Assembly: GCA_003313425.1 (NCBI GenBank)
Contig: NHZP01000038.1
Coordinates: 1 to 64,000 of the forward strand
DNA: 64,000 nucleotides
DNA from: Pseudopyrenochaeta lycopersici
Taxonomy: Eukaryota; Ascomycota; Dothideomycetes; Pleosporales; Pseudopyrenochaetaceae
Direction of reading: 5' to 3'
Position numbers and translations under genes: made by a program. Position 1 is the stretch's first letter; every line of letters begins with the position of its first letter. The notes under the pieces are model-generated. The model saw only the letters and a list, made by a program, of their open reading frames with translations, did no database searches and had not been told where the DNA came from. This document shows positions 34,875 through 46,749 of this stretch, piece by piece.

Positions 34875-37800
34875 ATAATATTATACTTAGTGCGATAGCG
34901 CTGTCAAAGCCGTTAACCATGCTATATAGCTTACTTGCTAGGACACTACGTGTAACTCGTTTGCATTTAATAGAGTTCCAGTGTACAATATTACTGTAGA
35001 TCTTAAAGTTATACCTGTTATCTGTACAGTGCTCTACTGCTAGGACAATAACAAAGCTAAGTTAGGAGCTAAGGTCCTTATTATTTACAAATAATCTATC
35101 TGTAAATATAAACAGCTTTATGCGGTTAAGTTGTAGTAGTATAAATATAAGTCCGCGTTCTAGGTTGTTTATCTGCTATTAGAGTTGTACGTTCAGGGCT
35201 TCTATCTCCTCCTTTAATAGTGTAGTTGTCTGTGCAGCTCTTAATAGGTCGAATGTTGCCTCTGGTTGGCATACAGACGCGATGTACGCGCCCTGTGCTC
35301 TCTGTACGATGTACTGCTGTGTAGCATCTTCTGCCTGTAGGTTGATTACCTAGAGGTGTTTCGCCTGTCCTCTTTATGTAAGTTTAATCTTTTCGTGGAC
35401 TAGTTTAACCTTCCCTCTATTAAATTTAAAGGGCTAGTTGTTAGAGAGAGTAGTCTTAGGCTTCGCGCGAAACTTTACCTAGTCTAGTTCCTCTTATTCT
35501 CGTCGTGCAAATACTTAGGTAATAATACTTAAGGTGTTGTCTGTCTATAGTCCTGTTATCCTAAATATTATTATATCTTTATCTGTAACTAGTAGGCATA
35601 GGTTATACGTTAAAGTTTTTATCTTTAATTTATCTTTATAGTAGTTATAGTATGTCTTAAACTAGTATAGGCCTAATTCTGCTGCACTATATAGTAGCTG
35701 TATAATTTGTAGGATTATGTTTAGTAGGAAGGTGTGCTAGAGTTCTTTTAGTAGTCTGGTATATAGTGTACGGAGGAGTTTATCCTTTAACTGTACGTAC
35801 GCTTGTGTAATATCTCGTAGTTTATAGTGCATCCTGTACGATGCGATTAGGGATAGGCTAAGTGCGAGTATAAGTCTCTAGCTTATCCTTTAGATTGTTA
35901 GTAATTAAGTTAGGATCTCCTCCTTGCCTTTATCTAAATGTCCTGCAAGGACTAGTCGTGATTTCTTGTACAGCTAGGTTATCTTCCCTTTTACCTCTTG
36001 TACGAGGCGTAGGTTAAAGATTCTTCTATAATATTCTTTTACGTTAAAGCAAAGGACTATAAATATACTGTTCTAGAGTAGCGCTTCTATTTCTGTATAA
36101 TCTAATTCTTTAAAGGGGGCTCCTTGCGTTGTAATTATACCTTCCTTCCTTAGCTAGAGGGCTAGCGTATAGTTATCCTTTTCTTTTTATGTAAGGAATG
36201 CTTCTACGTCTTATTATGCGACTTTCCTTAGGCGTCCTCTTCTCCTAGCCTTAGGTAGCTCTATTCGTGCGGGGGTTAGCTTATCTAGGTTAGCTGTGTC
36301 TTCTGCGTGCAGGGGCTGCAGGCGATAGTATAGCTTAGTCTAAGTATATCTAAATGTAACTAGGCCATTCTCTAGGTTAATAATTACGTCTTACCCTTTA
36401 ATTCCTTTAATTTCGTACAGTCTTATCTATCTCTTCTTTTCTCTCTATACTATAATCTCAGAGCCTAATAGTAGCTATAGGACCTTATGCGAGTTTAGGC
36501 TGTTTCTAGTATTAATCGTACGGTTAATATTATTCTTTACCCTTTTACTCTGTAGTATTCTTATTATTTTGCGTACAGTATTTACTCTAGCTGTTATTTC
36601 TAGTAATAGGGGTAAGTCTGCATTAATCCTTAGGTATACTCTAAAGACTAGCAGTGTTGGTACTAGGCTGTTAGGGCCTGCTATGTTGTTAAGTGCTTTT
36701 ACTGCTATCTATAGGATTGACTTATTATCTATATTATTGTTAAGTTCCGCGCGTAGGATGTTAAATGCTCGCTTTAGTAGTGCGTGCGCGCGTTTAATCT
36801 TTCTTACTGCCTAATATGCTTCTACTAGTATCTGTTAGCAGTATACGCCTACGATCTTCGCGCGATTTCTAAATTTATCTAATGCGAAGTTTATTCCTAG
36901 GTTATGTATAATATTATTAGGTGGTCCTTAGTAGGTATTAATCTAGCACTTGTATAGCGCCTCCTGTACGTCTTGTGCAGACATTAATTTAAGGAATATT
37001 ATAGCTTAGAATAATGTGTCTGTATTAATAACGTGTAAGACGTCCTTATTATTAATTCGTACAGTATTAATAATTACTTCGTAATTAAAGTGCGAGTTAT
37101 CTTTAATAGTAAATTTAAACCTTTATAGAGATATTCCGTGCGCTTAATAGAAGTAGTAGAATTTCTAGATTTCTTCTAGTACCGCGGGGTCTACTTCGTG
37201 TCCTGCGTCTGTAAGTATCTTACAGAGTCTCTCTATACGTGGGTGCCTAAATCTTTAGTAGAGACGTTAGAGTTCTGTTTCTATAAAGAATAGTGCGGCC
37301 TCTTATTAGCTAACGTTAAAGAATAGGTGTCCCTATTTGCGTACAACTAGCACTGTAGTGCTGTCTTATCGTATAATAACGTTTAACATATTATTAAAGT
37401 ATGCTCTTAGTTAATTAGCGTCTGCTAGGCTAAGAAGGAATAGTATTAGGGTATCTAGGATATAATACGTGACGGTTCTAATTAGATTTTGTATTCGTAC
37501 AGTACCTAGAGATCCTTTAGAGTTCTGTCCTCTAAAGCTGATATTTGCTGTGCCTAGGGTCTAGTCTACTATTGTGCGAGGGTTCTCCCTTAGGTATAAC
37601 TTAAGCTGTGACTTACTAACTGTTAACACTCTGGCTGCGCCTGTATCCTATAGTTCTCCTTAGTAGTTTGTGTAGTATCTTCTATCTAATATAAATTAGT
37701 CTGCGTAGCATTCTGTATCTATGCTATATATATCCTCGCTAGTTATGCGGTAGAGGAATGCAGTTGTTGTAAGATAATGCACAGCCTGCTTACTATCTTC

Positions 37801-39853
37801 CTAGTTGTCGTTAGATTCTTGTTTACTCTCTTGTGCGGTCTTAGCATCTTAGTCGCTACTTTATGCTCCTTTAAAGTCTGTAATATATATTATAACCTCT
37901 TTCTGTAGTAGGGCAGCCTTATAGAAAGCCTCGTACGAGCTAATATATTAGTTTCTAGCTCGTGTCTAATCTGTGCGTAGATAGTTTAATAACCAGCATC
38001 CTTCCTTATAGCAGACAAAACACTTCTTCTTTATTTAGCTTTAAGGCGCTCCTTAGTATCCTTATTAGGGAGTTAGCCTATATTATCTCCTTAGTAGAGA
38101 GGGCTTAGATCTTCCTGCACAGTTTATAGGATACCTTGTGCGCAGGTTTAAGTTATATTAGCGGTCTGTGTAGTACGTGTCTAGTAGTTCCTGTACGTAC
38201 TGCTAGGCTTGTCTATTAATTATAATTTAGAGGGCTGAGCAAAGGTCGCTGAACAGTGCTTCGCACGTAGGCCTTTTTAAGAACATAGCTTATTCTAGCT
38301 CAGGCTGTCCTTAGCACGCACAGATAACTGTAGTATGTAGGGGGACCTCCCCCTAAAAGTCTCGTCTGAGCGCTCTTTATACAAGGGTTAGCTTGTTAAT
38401 TATAATCTCTAGGGCCTCGTGTAGCGTCTTATCTAGGTTCTCCTACTTATATCGTGCGAAGGTTATTATTGTCTAGTCTGTCTAGTATTAGTTGTGGTTA
38501 ACGTTAGTGTTAAAGTAGTTATCTAACTTTCTATATAGTTGTTTCTATATCTAGCTAGGTCTAATATTATGCATGTAGTATATATTTGCACGGCCTTCTA
38601 GGATGTCTAGAAAGACACTTATGTATTAAGGCTTATAGATATTAAGTCGCTAACATAGTTTAATAAAGATTCTTATCTTGTCTGCTAGGATGTTGTACAG
38701 TTTACCTATATAGTTGTTTTCTCGTCTTTATACCTTTTAGAATTATACTAGTCTCTTAGGTGCTAGTTTCTTACTTATGTGTTCTTAGGCTGGTAGTAGC
38801 TTGTACAGGTTGTACGCCTGTGCCAGTTGTTAGTATCCTCCCTTCTGTGCCTGTTGTGTTAGTTCTCTCCCTTACGTATAGTACGACGGTATTCTTATTA
38901 GTTAGCGGGGTAATTCTGTTATACGTGCTATTAGTAGGTATTAGGGTATTGTTAGGTATAATACCTCTGTGCGTAGAGTGGGTGTTAGTCCTAGTAATAT
39001 ATATCTTATTACCTCTTCTGCATAGAGGATTTGTTCTATAGGTACGTCTAGTAGTGCTAGTTATAGCTTCCTTCCTTTATGTTCTTTGTGCGCTTATTGC
39101 GTCTAGAGAGTTAGGCTTGCGTATGTCTTTATACTTAGTATATCGCAGCGTCCTTATACTATCTTGTACAGTTTCGTCTTTTATAGGGTGTTATACGGAA
39201 GGAGGGAGGCTAGTCCTTTCTTATATAGTATCGTAAGCAGTTCCCTCTTAAACGCACGGTTAAGGCAGCTAAAGTGTGTTTCTTCCTATTATCTAAAGTC
39301 TTCTATAAAGTATTAGAGGAAGTGTAGCCTTTTAAGTACTGTTGTGCGGAGGTTAATTAGCGCTAATGCTGCGTACGTATTAAGGGCGTGTATAGATGTA
39401 TCTAGTAGATTAATCTCTTCTCCCTAGAGGTCGAGATTAATCTCCTTCCGTAATATTGCTAATAAGATGCCTATGCCCTTCTTAATTTCCTTATACGTAG
39501 TCCCTCTATTTCCTTATAATAAGCTTATCTCTAATATATCTCTTACTATTTATTTATATTGCGTGTGTTGTTAACAGTGTTACTAGTAGCTTATTCGTAC
39601 AGTAGGCTTTTTATTATTATGTAAGTTACACACTATCTCCTATTACTTCGTACGGTAGCCTTAATATCTTGCGTGCCCTATCTAGGTGCAGTCTACAAGT
39701 ATTTTTAGTTCGTATAAGGTAATACTTAATCTTACTACCCCTAGTAATTTCTATTTAAGGTTAGGTGTGAAACAGAGACCTACTTCTTTAGAAGGTTTAA
39801 CTCTGTCTTCACCTTACTAATTTACTTAATAAAGTTAATTATAAACTAATTAG

Positions 39854-40079
39854 TGTAGGTAGAACTTCCTCTGTAGCTACAGCGTGCAGTAAGTTATTGT
39901 GTATGTAGTAGGTATCTGTGTTCGTAGTAATTATTCTCTATTATCTACGTACAGTTAAGGAGAGTTCTTATATAGGGGGTACAGAGCTTTAGCCCTCGTG
40001 CCTAAAGCTTCTGTTGTCATGTGATAGCGCGCGACAGCTTAACGTCGTGCGTACTAACCTTATGCATTACGTACGGACA
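39854..40079 (-). repeat. 5' LTR of Copia-E2
   Basis: 226 bp, TGTAGGTAGAAC...ACGGACA, followed by the GTAGA duplication. Confidence 0.93.
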
Positions 40080-41483
40080 GTAGAGGTATAATAGTAGCCT
40101 GTATTTTAAGTTTCTCTAGTTATAGTTATATTAGAAGAGCTTTTATCCTTTCTCTACTTAGGCTACAGCTTTACGTTTAATCTATTGCTTAGCTTATTCT
40201 ATAGAGAATCTAACACACTTAATATATATTATTTTAGTTTAAAGGTTTACAGTTTATTTTCTAGTCCTAGCATTGCATATATACATATTTCCTGCTATAT
40301 ATTTTTTCTAGTACTAGTATACTCTATATTCTCTGTATTTTATTATCTAGTGCCTATACTTCCTTAATACTTTCTATAGGTAGTAGTTAGTCCTAGTTAA
40401 CTAGGGTCTCTAGATATAGTTCTGCTAGAGCCTTATTATTCTAGTTAATTTCTTAAGTATTTAGGGGTACCTATCTATAGGTTTCTATAATCTAGTTATT
40501 ATCTTACTATAGTAGTAATAAAGGTCTAGTACTATAGTTAGATATAGTAACTACCTCCTAGTCTCTAAATTAGGTGTTATTAAAGTTTTTAACTATATTA
40601 ACTTTAAGTTAGGTAACTTTATTCTTTTACCTATAATTTTTTATAAAGTGTCTCTTCTTCCTATAATTATAGTAATTACCTTTTATCTTCTCTACGTCTA
40701 TTCTCTAGTTTCCTACCTTCTTATTTCTATACTTCTTATTAATATTATCCAGATATATTAGTTCTAGTTTATTAAAAGTGTAGTATCTAGTAGTATAAGT
40801 GTTTTTTAGGTAGCAAATATAGCCTTTCTATTTACCTGTGTAGTTTATCCTTCCTTTTCTATAGCTCTATAGTTCCTAGTTTAATTTATATAAGTTATTA
40901 TTAATTCTTATATAGTTATTAATTAGGTTATTAAGGTCTTTAATAACGCATCGTATTCTTATAAGTTCCTCTTTAACTTATAGTTTTAGGCCTTATTAGA
41001 ATATTTATTTAAGAGCTTTATTATCTTATCTTATAATTATAGAGTACTATTTAAACTTATTAGTATAGTTAGTAATAGAGGTATACTATTTAAGTTTCTA
41101 TATATATTATTCTGTTGCGACTTTCTTAGTCTATATTCTAAAGATTTGCTAGATATATTTTTTAAACTTATCCTAATCTTTACACATTTCTATATTATCT
41201 ATGTTAATAATTCCTTAGTCTATATATTATTCTAATTATAGCGTAACCTAGTCTAGTGCTTTACTTATAAAGTAAGTAATTATAATAAGTACCTTATTAC
41301 TTTTATTAATATCCTTATAGAGATAGAAGTATAAGTTAAGTTAGAGTAACTATCTCTTAAGGTATTATTAATTTCTACTAAATATAGTAAGTTTACTAAT
41401 TAGGCGACCCTTAGTAGTTATAGTTAAAGAGTTAGGGGTAGCTACGTATTTGCTAAGACTACTTATCTTAAGAGTAATTAAAA

Positions 41484-41884
41484 TATTAAAGATCTAGTTA
41501 AGTAGTTATAATATAAAGTAACTAGTATTAACTAGTTAATATCTTTTAAGTATTTTATAGATATATAGTACTAAGTAGATTAAAGGTAGAAGTATTAGAT
41601 AGTAGTATACTTATAGATTATCTTAAGTTAATTATAATATGCTATAGGGGCTATATTATATAAGTCTATATACATAATTGTCTTATAGGATTCCTATAAG
41701 GCCTCCCCTAGGATTTCTAGGTTTGTCTCTGTCTTATAAGACATAGTCTGTCTTAGCGTAGGTTTTCTCGGATTACGTAACCCTGGCGTTATTAGTTAGT
41801 TTAGAGGCTTAGTCTCTTTGTTAGTTGTCCGTGCCTCCTCCTACATCCTCATAACTGCTGCCCTTCCTACTTCTGTTCGTAACA
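41484..41884 (-). repeat. 5' LTR of Gypsy-E1
   Basis: 401 bp. The start reads TATTAAAG because of a G-to-A change. The end TAACA is followed by the AAAGA duplication. Confidence 0.92.
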
Positions 41885-41889
41885 AAAGA

Positions 41890-43080
41890 TTAAAGCTACT
41901 AAAGCTTAGGCTACTACTTTTAAGCTTATACTCCTATTTCTTAACCTCTTTAATCACGTATAAGACTGCCTTAGTATTTAAATAGAAGATATATAGAATT
42001 TAGATAAGATTAAAGTAGTACTAGACGTATATACTAACTTAAGGGTACTCTTTAGCTCTAAAAGAAAGAAAGCTTATATTATATCTTTAGAGTCTTATAA
42101 ATAAGTTTTAATTCTTAAAACTATTTTAGCTATAAATTAGAAACTTAAATATACTATTATTTTTAAGAGTAAAGGCCTTTAGACTAGTTAGTGTCCTACT
42201 TCTTTAGTCTCTAACTAGCTATATATAATCTTAAAGAATAGATAGATATTAAGCTTTATTAGAATAGAGTAGCTAGAGTAAATTATTATACTTAGAATAG
42301 TAACCTTACTTAGTTATATATAGCTACTATTACTTAACTACTATAGTAGCTATATTAGCTTTAACTTTATACTACTTTATAAGTAGTATAAAATTAAGGC
42401 TTTTTATCTACTTTTCTACTACTCTTATATCTTATAGCCTTTTAATTTTACTAGCTTCTTAGTAGTTAAGTTAAAGTATAAAGCTAAAATTTAAGCTTTA
42501 GTATCTCTTAATAATATAGTACTAGTTAAAAAGTATAGATTTATAAGTTACTACTATTAAGCTTAAGAAGCTAGCCTTATAGAATAAGTTATAAGAGCTA
42601 AGTAGAGAGTAACTAGCCTCTCTCTTTTTAATCTTAGCCTAGTCCTTTAGTCTTTATAAATATCTTACTTAGTTACTCCTTTTAGAGCTTTATCTCTTTA
42701 AAATACTATTTTCTTAATACTTTAGAAGCTTTAAGATATCTACTAGGCTTAAAAGCTGCTTACTAAAGCAGGTAAGTTATTAGCTAGTACGCGCCTAGTA
42801 CTATAGAAAGTAAGTAAGGCTATTATAAGTAGGAATACTTATAATACTAAGCTTAAGGCTAGTAATAAGAGACTATAATACTAACTAGATTAAGCTCGGC
42901 CTATATTAACTAGAAAGTAAATTAAGGTTAACTATAATAAGAGGTTTATAGACGCTAATACTATAGCTACTATATAAGAGAGAGAGGTAGAGAAATAATA
43001 AAAAATCTTAGCTAGATCTAGAGCTATTGCAGCTAAAAAGGCTGCAGCTAATACAGCTACTTAAGACCTTAAGTCTATAT
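41890..43080 (+). pseudogene. Decayed Fot-F transposase, C-terminal part
   Basis: Plus-strand sequence between the inner Gypsy and the right inverted repeat. It gives a DDE_1-like core with SYILxPFNFTSFLVVKLKYK, corresponding to the SSHVLQPLD-type block of Fot1 transposases (near 42410-42480). YRFISYY and a decayed RATGLFPFNP-like block follow. Many TAA/TAG stops. The N-terminal half lies in 23045-23430. Confidence 0.7.
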
Positions 43081-43189
43081 GTACTAAGTTTTAAATTTAA
43101 ACCTCGTTATTAAGATATCTTAAATTTTTTTAAAGGGTAACAATTTTAGCGGGGTAGCCTAACGCAGATGTAGCCTATCGCCACGGTGC

Positions 43190-44580
43190 CGAGCATATAA
43201 GCTATTTAAACTCTACTATATAACATCCTATAAAGCTTTTCTACTTAAGCTGCTATAGTCTTATCTTTAAATTATACTCTTTTTAAATACTTTTTTTATA
43301 TTATTATTCTATTTCTTAAGTTTATATTTATAAACTAAGTAATTATCTATTAAAAATTATATTTATTCTATTACTTATTTCTTTATATTTCTTTCTCTAT
43401 ATATAATTTTATTTTATTTTATAAAGAATAAAAGTATATGTTGCAAATAACGCGCTGTGACCTGGGGTACGGTAGGCTCACGTGCGCGGTGACGTGGGAG
43501 CTTACCCTGGAGAGACACGTACTTATGTGCACATTCACGGGCGCGCTCACGTGCACGCTCACGTGCAAGCTGATGGGCAAGCTCACGCAGGAGACACCTA
43601 AAGGTAGACTCACGTGCGCGATCACGTGCGCGAGCATGTACGCGCTCACGCACGCGTATACGCTGCTCACGCTCCTACCGTATAATAGCCCCTGTAATAG
43701 GCCGTGCTCAGCTCTCCTCTATATAGCTGGCTCTCCTAAGCCCCTAGATAAAACAGTGGTCCATCTCATAGATTACCTAGGTAACTGTTGCCAAGCTCTC
43801 CCTTTTTCCTCCACAGTATATTATACGTATATATAAGTTAACTTTTAGAGAAATTTTTCTAAGTCCTTTTACCTTCTTAAGTATCTTTCTAGTAGTATAA
43901 TTTTTACTTTAGCTATATTTTATTTAGTTATTTTTTTAGTACTTTAATTTAGCTTAATTAGTTAGCTAGTATTACTACTAGATTTATTATAAGTCTTTCT
44001 TTAGGTATTAAATATAGATAGTATAACTATTACCTAAACTATCTTATTATACTTATAGTCTTACTATTAAGTAGTTATAATATTCAGATTCTTTTATAAA
44101 CTAGTAGATTTAAAAGCTTTAGTAGTAAATAATAATAAGTATAATAAAGTTACTATATTAGTTATAGTTTTAGTACTTAAGTTGGAAGTTTAATAAGTAT
44201 TATATTTTATTAAGTAACTTAAACTAACTATAAAGAGAGAATTTATAGTCTATCTAAGAGCTCTCTTATATATTCTTTATAACTTTATCTTTATTATTAT
44301 AATTTACTATAATCTATTCCTTAAGTAACTCTTTTAAATAGATTATATTAGATAATTTATTATAATCTATTATTTTAGTAATTTATTCTAATAGATTACT
44401 TATTTATGTATATAACCTCTACTTCTTTAGATAGTAGGTTGTAAGCTGCTCTACTAGCTCTTTATGGTTAAGCTGTGTCCTATAGTATTTTTCTATATAA
44501 AGCCTATCTTTGTAGGCTATAACATAATAGTATAAGTATATACCATTAAATATTATTATATATCTATACTATAGAATATA
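43190..44580 (-). mobile_element. Outer Gypsy remnant, right part
   Basis: Resumes the outer Gypsy gag after the Fot-F insertion. The minus strand reads a degraded KDKTIAA-VEKLYRML block leading into the FYNSLKENIKD gag sequence at 22920. A solo LTR interrupts it at 43439-43815. From about 43816 to 44580 the sequence is equally AT-rich, and I can only say it is decayed repeat. No LTR was identified for this element. Confidence 0.55.
43439..43815. repeat. Solo LTR with E-box array
   Basis: 377 bp, TGTTGCAAA...CCACA, flanked on both sides by GTATA (43434-43438 and 43816-43820). It is therefore a clean solo LTR, or a short non-autonomous element, inserted in the outer Gypsy. It has five CACGTG sites and little RIP damage. 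Sister copy at 16446-16824. Open frames seen through it on both strands are by-products of the CACGTG repeats. Confidence 0.88.
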
Positions 44581-44589
44581 TAAGCTTTT

Positions 44590-44714
44590 AAGCTATATTC
44601 TAGTTTTAGAATTAGTAATTACTATTACTATTATAAAATTTTTAAATAGTAATTACTACCGGTACCTAGTAATAGTAATTACTATTACTTAGTAAAACGG
44701 TAACCGTAACCCTA
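44590..44714. mobile_element. Partial hAT-type MITE
   Basis: Shares the TAGTAATAGTAATTACTATTAC words and the CGGTAACCGTAACCCTA end with the MITE at 21235-21487. The left end and target duplication were not found. Confidence 0.5.
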
Positions 44715-44739
44715 TACTAAACTACCTTATTAACTCCTT

Positions 44740-45512
44740 GATAGTAATGTAGAAGTATCTTTTTACTCTTATCCATAGTATAAACTAAGTATTATTACCT
44801 AAAACCATATGTTACAAGTATATTCTCTTTTACTTATACAGATATATATATATCCCTTTAGGGTACCTGTAACCTGTATTATTAGACAAATATAAACTCG
44901 TTAGCTGGGACTCTTCGCCCTTAATAATAGTTTTTGAATGATTTAAAGAAGTAAGGGCAGTAAAGGCGGTTAATTAGGTGTTAAGGCTTCCTTTCTTAGA
45001 AATCAGTAGTTTATTTTTTTTTAAAGCCCTCTACTTCAATAACATTTATAGAAAGTGCGCCCTTTAAATCAAACTGAAAGTTTAATAACGAGATTGGTAA
45101 TGCGCGAGAAGGTTAAGGTCCTCTTCTGCCTAGAAGTGAGGTTGTAAATATTCTTGTTCTTCCGTAACGTGGCATTCTAATACAGTTAGCTATGGTGCAT
45201 GTAACCAGATTCAATCCTAATCGGATATTACGCTCCTTCATGAAAAGAATCGTTTATCATACCGCTTTAGGTCTTCGCGTGTGGGCGGCGTTTAGCGATG
45301 TTATGTTCCGATTCTTGGTTGCACATTCAGCTGAGATGCAAGTGAATAGGCCAGCAGGCCTTAGTTGGTGGGATATTCCCTTGGCGTGTTAATAAGCGAA
45401 ACATAGCACCGTAAATCATAGATATTACAGTTACAGAGCGTAAAGGCATGAAAAGAACCCCCAAATATTATATTATACACCCGTAATTATATTATACACC
45501 TAAAAAAAAAAC
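44740..45512. other. Less decayed intergenic stretch
   Basis: From about 44880 to 45440 the sequence has ordinary composition. It may be the host flank of the Helitron insertion. One 66-codon open frame (45192-45392) has no supporting feature. The left end of the Helitron could not be fixed here. Confidence 0.35.
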
Positions 45513-45774
45513 CTAGAGCTTATCGTCCTCCTCCTCCTCTACTAACACCTCTAAATTATCTGCTAAATTACAGAGCGAGCGGATAACGCGGCGCAGAGCT
45601 AAAACCATTAATACAGTATCAGGGCAGTAAAAAGAAGGAAAACGTACCGCGACAGCAAGAAACAGGAGCGGCAGCAGCAGCAGCAGCACTAGGAGAGGAG
45701 GCAGCAGCAGCGGCAGCGGCGGCGGCACGGCGGGAGGCAACGCGGCGGGACCAAGGCACAGGGGCGGCGGCGGC

Positions 45775-45806
<32 letters not shown>

Positions 45807-46413
45807 CGGGGGAGGCTGTAAACACAGTCAGATACAACAGTAAACGTAGATTTCCAGACATACGGCGCAGGGAGCAATAAGCACCCTCACTGCCATAATG
45901 GCAGCCCGCACAACTGCCGCGGAGGAAACCGTTTACAACCTAGCAGGACGTAAACAGTCTGCCTCCGCGGGCGCAAGACAAGCAGGGGGCAGAGGCAGGG
46001 ATACTAGCGACGTGGGCCAGGACGGCCTTATAATTTAAAGTGCGGCCTAAAAAGTAGTTAACAACACAGTAAAACAGCTGCGTATTATAATACTAACTAG
46101 TAAAGTTAACTAACTAACTAGGCCGCAAATCCACGCAGTAGAGGCAGGGGAGAGCAGCGAGGGCGCGGGCGGCGGCAGTAGCGGCAGGGTAGGCGCGGGC
46201 GCGGGCAGACAGAGAGGGGGCTACAGCACCATTAACAACCGCAAATACCGCAAAAACAGCGAACGACTTACGCTAGGAGGCGGGGCGAGCAGCAGCGGCA
46301 GCAGCAGTAGTAGTAGCAGTAGCAGCAGCGGCGGCGGCGGCAGCAACAGCACCAGGCGAGGGCGGAGGTAAGGGCTAAGGCGAGGGCGGAGGTAAGGGCT
46401 AAGGCGAGGGCAT
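45513..46413 (-). pseudogene. Decayed Ala-rich, Cys-motif gene (DUF3716-like) beside the Helitron
   Basis: Minus strand, ATG at 46413. Intron 1 is 46271-46221 (GTAAGT...GTAG) and the last intron 45647-45599 (GTACGT...TTTTAG); both keep frame. A middle intron near 46050-46130 is likely but unresolved. Product: Pro/Ser repeats, poly-Ala/Thr, PCLYC, then PCLSCARGGRLFTSC and GSCAGCHYGSEGAYCSLR (about 46010-45855), another low-complexity Ala/Thr run, and an acidic C-terminus (EVLVEEEEDDKL). The cysteine pattern recalls fungal DUF3716 proteins (from memory). TAG stops at Gln/Trp-like positions in the first exon and after FTSC mark it as decayed. It lies downstream of the Helitron helicase on the same strand. 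Confidence 0.55.
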
Positions 46414-46426
46414 ACGTAAGGGGGCG
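46355..46426. repeat. 24-bp tandem repeat
   Basis: About three units of GGCGAGGGCGGAGGTAAGGGCTAA, the third diverged. On the minus strand they encode the Pro/Ser-rich start of the Cys-motif gene (S-P-x-P-L-P-P-P units). Confidence 0.75.
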
Positions 46427-46749
46427 GGCGAACTAACTAGAGAGACTGTAGGGGAAGCTATATTTAGCTAGTATAAAGAAAGAAACAGAGTAAAAACAGA
46501 GGAGAGGAAGCCTTTTATACCCTTCTAGAGCAGGCAGCAGTAGTAGCAGCAGAAGTAGTAAAGATAAATTACAGGTAGAAATAAGAAGAAAGTAAGGTAG
46601 TAAAGTAAGAGTGAGCGGGACTATTTATAGTAAAAGGAAAGATACTATAAAAGAACTTCTAGATATATAATATTTAAAATAGTATAGGAGGCTTATAAGT
46701 CTATAGTAGAGGATAGAGGTACTATACTTATAGGAGGTAGAAGAAGAGA

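Larger units (their letters stand above)
29880..39800 (-). pseudogene. Decayed Copia-E2 gag-pol, split by the intact Copia
   Basis: Minus-strand Copia polyprotein, read in pieces. Between about 35350 and 34900: RAQGAYIASVCQPEATFDLL, a decayed FTDSSFANNKDLSSQ block and KRVTRSVLASxLYSMVNGFD. These are the C-terminal RT/RNase H signatures of this Copia group. The frame continues left of the inner insertion (30159 to 29890) with ESYERREITEI-WINGKDNPADA-like RNase H end sequence. Stops occur at Trp/Gln codons (TAG, TAA). The inner Copia sits inside the RNase H coding region. Gag and integrase lie further right and are poorly preserved. Confidence 0.8.
28151..40079 (-). mobile_element. Decayed Copia element carrying an extra antisense gene (Copia-E2)
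   Basis: LTRs of 226 bp at 28151-28376 and 39854-40079 start TGTRGGTRGAAC and end ACGGACA (left copy ACAGATA by C-to-T). The target duplication GTAGA lies at 28146-28150 and 40080-40084. Net of the inner intact Copia it is about 7.2 kb, long for a Copia. The reason is a 1.5-kb non-pol region (28377-29880) between the pol end and the 3' LTR. Inserted in the gag-protease region of Gypsy-E1. Decay is milder than in E1, consistent with a younger age. Confidence 0.92.
23431..41884 (-). mobile_element. Chromodomain Ty3/Gypsy element with nested insertions (Gypsy-E1)
   Basis: Bounded by 401-bp LTRs at 23431-23831 and 41484-41884 and flanked by the 5-bp duplication AAAGA (23426-23430, 41885-41889). 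Without the inner Copia it is about 6.5 kb, normal for Gypsy. On the minus strand, gag occupies about 41483-40085 (VKEELIRI ... LNNLINN near 40900-40990). Reverse transcriptase lies at about 27100-26500, with Y-L-D-N-I near 26650 and RYSILFTLKKDKALRL near 26990. A chromodomain ends the polyprotein near 24640-24505 (EYKVKKILD, then YLIK-KGYLNS). It is therefore a chromovirus. All domains carry RIP-type stops. Confidence 0.92.
22966..43189 (+). mobile_element. Fot1/pogo-type transposon (Fot-F) with nested insertions
   Basis: Terminal inverted repeats of about 75 bp. The left end GCACCGTAGCGATTGG continues to a block holding CTAAAATTGTTACCC. The right end is its near reverse complement, ending CCACGGTGC at 43189. 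With the inner Gypsy removed the element is about 1.77 kb, normal for Fot1. It interrupts the gag of an outer Gypsy. The flanking dinucleotides read TA (left) and CG (right), so the target duplication is not clear. Confidence 0.8.

Noticed and set aside
38760..39236. Plus-strand ORFs rich in Leu/Val (93 and 60 codons)
   Set aside because: Opposite strand of the decayed Copia-E2 polyprotein; hydrophobicity comes from composition.
16446..43815. The two 380-bp E-box repeats as the LTR pair of one giant element enclosing the nested cluster
   Set aside because: The right copy has its own perfect GTATA duplication, so it is a solo insertion. The left copy lacks matching flanks, and no polypurine tract or primer site adjoins either.
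45640..46340. GCA/GTA triplet runs as an independent microsatellite locus
   Set aside because: They fall in the poly-Ala/Thr coding parts of the Cys-motif gene on the minus strand.
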